The translations under genes were made by a program, and so were the position numbers. Below the pieces are notes generated by a model, which saw nothing but the letters and a program-made list of their open reading frames with translations, was not told the origin of the DNA and made no database searches. A stretch of DNA of 33,102 nucleotides from a virus: IMG/VR virus record IMGVR_UViG_3300037993_000335, positions 1 to 33,102 of that record; one strand, given 5' to 3'. This document shows positions 30,468 to 33,102 of this stretch, piece by piece; position 1 is the stretch's first letter; the number at the start of each line of letters is the position of its first letter.

Positions 30468-30536
30468 GCTGCTAGGCAAGAGAGTCGCCCAAGGGCCGCG
30501 CGTTCAACGCATATTTCGATATTTGAGCCTAGCAGC
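30468..30536. promoter_or_regulatory. 10-bp inverted repeat in the ParB leader
   Basis: GCTGCTAGGC (30468-30477) and GCCTAGCAGC (30527-30536) are exact reverse complements, 49 bp apart, just after a promoter and before the ParB-like start. It is a candidate protein-binding site or a long RNA stem. Confidence 0.6.
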
Positions 30537-30548
30537 ATCACGGTTCAT

Positions 30549-30576
30549 AGTCTAGCAATCTCGTTGCCAGTGTCAA
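30549..30576 (-). promoter_or_regulatory. internal promoter for the ParB-helicase-primase genes
   Basis: On the minus strand, consensus TTGACA (30576-30571), a 16-bp spacer and TAGACT (30554-30549). Transcription starts near 30542, leaving a 140-nt leader with the inverted repeat. The -35 box overlaps the stop of the upstream gene. Confidence 0.5.
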
Positions 30577-31025
30577 CCCCCCCCCGCCGCAAATTCCCCC
30601 TCCGGCCCGTACCCCGACGATGGGCCGGCCGTCAGCCGGCGGCAATCGGCGGCGATAACCGATTCCACCGCATACCCTTCCGGCGCATTGCTACAGCAGC
30701 CGCATCCCGCTCCGAGTAAGCTCAGGACCGTCTCGCCGATTTCCCCGTCCATCGTCGCCGGCGTTCCGGTATATTTCGATGCGCTGCGAGCCACGCCACA
30801 CCAAAATCGACCATTCTCAAACTCTAGGGCCGGACAGGGCGCGCTGGCGAGCGGGAAAATCTCTTTTGCCAATTGACAGAGTTCGGCGGCGCAGCAGACG
30901 CCGCACCCATTACAGAGTTTGCCCATCGCCGGTTTCTCCGGTCCCGTCTCGCTCATCCGTCGCTTGCCAGCGACGGTGGCGGCGTCACAAACAACCTTCA
31001 TTGCCTTACGGGTCGGTTGATCCAT
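30573..31025 (-). CDS. Cys-cluster protein (YkgJ-like), 150 aa
   Basis: I choose ATG 31025, preceded by AAGGA. A Cys pattern CNGCGVCCAAELC followed by PCPAL and FWCGVA, and later GCGCC, resembles the YkgJ/zinc- or iron-binding CxxCxxCC family. The tail ends in Gly residues from a G9 run (30577-30585) directly before the stop, so the 3' end could vary. Role in the phage unknown. Confidence 0.6.
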   Translation of the reverse strand: MDQPTRKAMKVVCDAATVAGKRRMSETGPEKPAMGKLCNGCGVCCAAELCQLAKEIFPLASAPCPALEFENGRFWCGVARSASKYTGTPATMDGEIGETVLSLLGAGCGCCSNAPEGYAVESVIAADCRRLTAGPSSGYGPEGEFAAGGG

Positions 31026-31029
31026 GATG

Positions 31030-31503
31030 TCACGATCCTTCCATAAATTCGTCCTCAATGCTTTCCAGGCCCATCGAATGGCGGATGAGGCGCTCAATCA
31101 CGGCATTCAAGGGATCAGCGAAATCGAAATTATCGCGCTCGCGGCAATAGGCTGTTGTGATTTCACCCCGCCAATACGCGATTCTTTTCCGCTTGTTATC
31201 CTCGCGCTTTGCGGCGGCGACGCGCTCACGCTCCGCTCTGGCTTGCGGGGTGTCGGAGACAACAAAGTCTCCGTCTCCTTTCGCCAATCCGGTTCTTTGT
31301 AATCGGCGGACAACCTCACACGGAACCCACGCGATCTCCGTACTGTTCGTCCACCTGTAGCCATCGGTAAGATTGACAAACTCCAAGCTTTGGCCCCTAG
31401 CAAGCATCACCGCTGCCGATTGGCATAATTCGCGGAACTTCTCGTTCTTTTCGGCAGCGGCGAGAGATAGCTTGCGGGAACGAACCGCAGATTTCTTTGA
31501 CAT
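31030..31503 (-). CDS. first gene of the early operon, 157 aa, leaderless
   Basis: ATG 31503 lies six bases after the -10 box, so no Shine-Dalgarno exists. The protein is helical and charged, with LCQSAAVMLARGQSLEFVNL, a Trp-containing YRWTNSTEIAW turn and a basic coiled coil (RAERERVAAAKREDNKRKR). It has no known motif. Leaderless expression and first place suggest an early regulator, which is inference. Confidence 0.6.
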   Translation of the reverse strand: MSKKSAVRSRKLSLAAAEKNEKFRELCQSAAVMLARGQSLEFVNLTDGYRWTNSTEIAWVPCEVVRRLQRTGLAKGDGDFVVSDTPQARAERERVAAAKREDNKRKRIAYWRGEITTAYCRERDNFDFADPLNAVIERLIRHSMGLESIEDEFMEGS

Positions 31504-31509
31504 GCGGGA

Positions 31510-31537
31510 AGTATCCCACAAACAAATTTAATTGCAA
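31510..31537 (-). promoter_or_regulatory. early-operon promoter, leaderless
   Basis: On the minus strand, TTGCAA (31537-31532), a 16-bp spacer and GATACT (31515-31510). The start codon follows six bases later. Confidence 0.6.
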
Positions 31538-31583
31538 GCGAAAAATTGCCGTTTTTGGTATTGACATCCCGACTTATTTGTGG
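31516..31583. promoter_or_regulatory. switch region with inverted CCACAAA/TTTGTGG
   Basis: CCACAAA (31516-31522) overlaps the early promoter spacer and TTTGTGG (31577-31583) lies in the repressor promoter. The arms are exact reverse complements. This is the layout of two operators for one repressor between divergent genes. Confidence 0.45.
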
Positions 31584-31593
31584 TAGGCATAAT
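31561..31593 (+). promoter_or_regulatory. weak promoter for the HTH repressor
   Basis: Consensus TTGACA at 31561-31566. Either CATAAT (31588-31593, long 21-bp spacer) or TAGGCA (31584-31589, 17-bp spacer) could serve as -10. The ATG at 31597 follows at once, so the mRNA would be leaderless, as known for lambda cI. Confidence 0.4.
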
Positions 31594-31596
31594 CAC

Positions 31597-31851
31597 ATGG
31601 CTACAGCATCCACCAAAACCCCCCGCGAAATCCGGGGTAATCGAACGATTGAGGAGTTCGCAGTCGCCGCTGGGGTATCCAGCACAACCATCCGCGATTT
31701 TGAAAATTCCGTTCAGCGCGCCAACGTCGGCATCGCTACGGTTCGCGGCCTGTCCAGGGCATACGGCATCCCCGCATCTCGCGTCGTCGAGATTTTCTCG
31801 CCGGCCCCGGCGCGGCGCGAGGACGATCCGCTGAGAGGAAAATCGTTATGA
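31597..31851 (+). CDS. small Cro/CI-type HTH repressor, 84 aa
   Basis: I choose ATG 31597 over an upstream start at 31546. The helix-turn-helix is TIEEFAVAAGVSSTTIRDFENSV, with a third helix VRGLSRAYGIPASRVVEIF, as in XRE-family proteins. No peptidase or oligomerisation domain follows, so it is a one-domain repressor. Diverging from the early operon across operator-like repeats, it is the best candidate for the lysogeny regulator. Its stop overlaps the next start (ATGA). Confidence 0.75.
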   Translation: MATASTKTPREIRGNRTIEEFAVAAGVSSTTIRDFENSVQRANVGIATVRGLSRAYGIPASRVVEIFSPAPARREDDPLRGKSL

Positions 31852-32036
31852 GTAAGCTGAAACCAGTAAGGGCGTGGGCTGAGGTTTATAATGGAAAAAT
31901 TGTCATGCGCCTGGATTGGTACGGAGACGGAACTCTTGCGATTCATCCTAGCAAAACACTCTGCGGAGGCATCGGTCGTCCCGTCGAGATACGGTTTCTG
32001 CCGCGCAAGGCAGCTAAGTCAAAACGGAGGTCGTAA
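31848..32036 (+). CDS. hypothetical protein, 62 aa
   Basis: Coupled to the repressor by an ATGA overlap. A strand-rich first part (AWAEVYNGKIVMRLDWYGDGTLAI) is followed by a basic Lys/Arg-rich end. The TnpB remnant starts immediately at its stop codon, so its 3' end may have been altered. No family recognised. Confidence 0.55.
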   Translation: MSKLKPVRAWAEVYNGKIVMRLDWYGDGTLAIHPSKTLCGGIGRPVEIRFLPRKAAKSKRRS

Positions 32037-32245
32037 TGGTTCCCAAGAATTTATCGGTGCGCGTGCATCGGTGCGATTGCGGTCTTGTGTTGGACCGCGA
32101 TGTCAACGCCGCTCGGAACATTTTGCGACGATCTTTAACACCGGGGCCGGGTAGCGGTCTCGTTATGGACGTGGAGCTTTCGACCTCTACATCGTCAATC
32201 GTTGACGGTGCAAGCCGATGCGTTGAAACGTCTTGTCCGAATTAG
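32036..32245 (+). pseudogene. 3' fragment of a second TnpB gene
   Basis: VPKNLSVRVHRCDCGLVLDRDVNAARNIL is the end of the TnpB zinc finger and the last RuvC motif (Asp in DRDVNAARN); everything upstream is missing. It continues into a Ser/Thr-rich tail typical of the right-end coding overlap. It differs from the intact TnpB, so it comes from a different element. It cannot encode a nuclease. Confidence 0.75.
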
Positions 32246-32254
32246 GACACTACC
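32036..32254 (+). mobile_element. right-end remnant of an IS200/IS605-type element
   Basis: The TnpB fragment is followed by GTCC-GAATTA-GGAC (32236-32249), a hairpin as found at right ends, and then the ISXO2 transposase tail from 32255. The right-end RNA scaffold may still be complete, giving an orphan omega RNA. Exact limits are uncertain. Confidence 0.5.
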
Positions 32255-32272
32255 CGGATTCATGGGGCCGCA

Positions 32273-32788
32273 ATGAGCATGTGCAAAGAAGGAAAACTAA
32301 GACGCCCAGTCATCGACTGGCTATGCTCGCTGGGGATGACGCCCGTGTTTGAAGTCTATCTGCGCCACGGAACATGCGATATTGTCGGCGTTCAATGGGG
32401 CGAGAGATTTGGAAGATCGGTTCCTGCTATGCTTCGTATTGTGGCGATTGAATTAAAGGTTTCCGATGTTGCGGGTGTTCTGAGACAGGCTGAGGCCAAT
32501 CGCCCATACATTGGGGAATCCTATGCCGCGATGCCCAAATGGCGTACTCAAAAGATGCGTCAATCGACGCTACAATCATTCAAAGACGCTGGCGTTGGGC
32601 TGATATCCGTCACAGAAGAATCCTGTCGATGTTTGGTCATGCCGCTTGTCAATCTTGATGCCGACAGCCAAATGATGAAGCGGAAGCTATGGCGTCGCCG
32701 CGATCAATGGCCAAAAAGAATCGACAAAACCCATCAGCAGATGTTGCAGGAGCAAAAGCGGAAAAACGAACTGGCGGAACCAATATGA
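32273..32788 (+). CDS. PD-(D/E)XK nuclease-fold protein, 171 aa
   Basis: EVYLRHGTCDIVGV (Glu27, Asp36) and VAIELKVSD (Glu60, Lys62) form the D...ExK core, then a helix VLRQAEANRPYIGESYAAM and a strand GVGLISVT, as in restriction-like nucleases. The C-terminus is a basic helix rich in Lys, Arg and Gln. The start follows a copy of a transposase 3' end and is embedded in the repeat. Substrate unknown; it may be a host-defence or recombination nuclease. Confidence 0.65.
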   Translation: MSMCKEGKLRRPVIDWLCSLGMTPVFEVYLRHGTCDIVGVQWGERFGRSVPAMLRIVAIELKVSDVAGVLRQAEANRPYIGESYAAMPKWRTQKMRQSTLQSFKDAGVGLISVTEESCRCLVMPLVNLDADSQMMKRKLWRRRDQWPKRIDKTHQQMLQEQKRKNELAEPI

Positions 32789-32880
32789 AAAAACCCAAAG
32801 GCTACCGCGCATTCGATGCCTTGGCCCGCGAACTGGCTCGGCAGGAACTTAACCCCGAACGGTGGGACGGACAGGAATAG
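32785..32880 (+). CDS. small FDALARE protein, 31 aa
   Basis: Coupled to the nuclease-fold gene by an ATGA overlap. KKPKGYRAFDALARELARQEL resembles GFKKFDALMRGLIRV of the 1995 gene. The tail NPERWDGQE is acidic. Function unknown. Confidence 0.6.
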   Translation: MKKPKGYRAFDALARELARQELNPERWDGQE

Positions 32881-32889
32881 AGGGAAACC

Positions 32890-33048
32890 ATGCGACGAAA
32901 AAACAAAAAGTGGGATTGGTCGCTTTGGCTTAAATGCCTTGAGGAGTCGGAAATATCCGCTGCCGCGAAGCCCAGGCTGCCGCGAAGCCCAGGCTGCCGC
33001 GAAGCCCTCATCGAAATCGTGAGGGACATGCCGGAGGCGACCCAATGA
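32890..33048 (+). CDS. small protein with 17-bp tandem repeats, 52 aa
   Basis: AGGGAAA precedes the ATG. A Lys/Trp-rich N-terminus (RRKNKKWDWSLWLKC) leads into a part encoded by almost three copies of a 17-bp unit (32959-33006), then EALIEIVRDMPEATQ. The stop overlaps the next ATG. The third copy alone keeps the final frame. No family recognised. Confidence 0.5.
   Translation: MRRKNKKWDWSLWLKCLEESEISAAAKPRLPRSPGCREALIEIVRDMPEATQ
32959..33006 (+). repeat. 17-bp tandem repeat, 2.8 copies
   Basis: Units at 32959-32975 and 32976-32992 and a partial one at 32993-33006 are identical. Because 17 is not a multiple of three, each copy is read in a different frame. Confidence 0.85.
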
Positions 33049-33102
33049 CTCCCGCCCAGCCCATTCCCACTCCAATTGATGCAGAACAGGCGCGGACGGA
33101 AC
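33045..33102 (+). CDS. gene start cut by the window end
   Basis: It begins in an ATGA overlap and runs off the window after 19 codons (Pro/Gln-rich, MTPAQPIPTPIDAEQ). No identification possible. Confidence 0.4.
   Translation, partial: MTPAQPIPTPIDAEQARTE

Noticed and set aside
1-33102. CRISPR arrays and tRNA or rRNA genes
   Set aside because: I saw no regular spacer-repeat array, no cloverleaf with a T-loop, and no rRNA signature on either strand.

Overview
This window looks like a large part of a temperate double-stranded DNA phage or prophage genome. It carries terminase small and large subunits, a Mu gp29-like portal, a head-morphogenesis-type protein, a gp36-like protein, two large tail-fibre or adhesin proteins, a lysis-like set, a CHC2/TOPRIM primase, an SF2 helicase, a clamp-loader-like ATPase, a ParB-like protein and a small HTH repressor. 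There are no rRNA, tRNA or chromosomal housekeeping genes, so the host cannot be named. Base composition is fairly GC-rich, and the lipoprotein suggests a bacterial host. The IS1595-like and TnpB genes are compatible with an environmental, perhaps planctomycete-like, lineage, but that is only an impression. Major capsid, tail tube, tape measure, baseplate and integrase genes are not visible, so the window is incomplete or the phage is unusual.

Layout. (1) 1-3288, plus strand: an unknown gene, an IS1595/ISXO2-type transposase tightly coupled to two small downstream genes, then a ribbon-helix-helix protein under a near-consensus promoter. (2) 3306-8873, minus strand: the head and packaging operon. 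(3) 9001-13287, plus strand: many small phage proteins, a Gly-Xaa repeat protein, a zinc-ribbon gene with an in-frame TGA, a clamp-loader ATPase with a probable 3' frameshift, a truncated HTH gene and an AT-richer nuclease-fold gene. (4) 13488-24572, minus strand: one long operon read from about 24650. A NusG-like gene is first, then a winged helix protein, two cysteine-peptidase-like proteins, small membrane proteins, a lipoprotein, a holin-like gene split by a TnpB element (19131-20374), and the tail-fibre/adhesin genes. (5) 24681-25331: a gene-poor control region with divergent promoters and a REP-like palindrome. (6) 25332-31503, minus strand: the early replication operon. (7) 31561-33102, plus strand: a divergent repressor, a TnpB remnant, a second nuclease-fold gene and more small genes.

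Inferred logic. The repressor at 31597 and the early operon face each other across a switch-like region with an inverted repeat. The early operon supplies replication functions. The NusG-like protein, encoded first in the late operon behind a leader hairpin, may let RNA polymerase run through the long lysis and tail-fibre operon. Several starts (2606, 4434, 31503) lie 6-8 nt downstream of a -10 box, so leaderless mRNAs seem common. Mobile-element activity is prominent: a precise TnpB element insertion directly after a start codon, a second TnpB 3' remnant abutting the 3' tail of a lost transposase gene, and several tandem duplications that shift reading frames.
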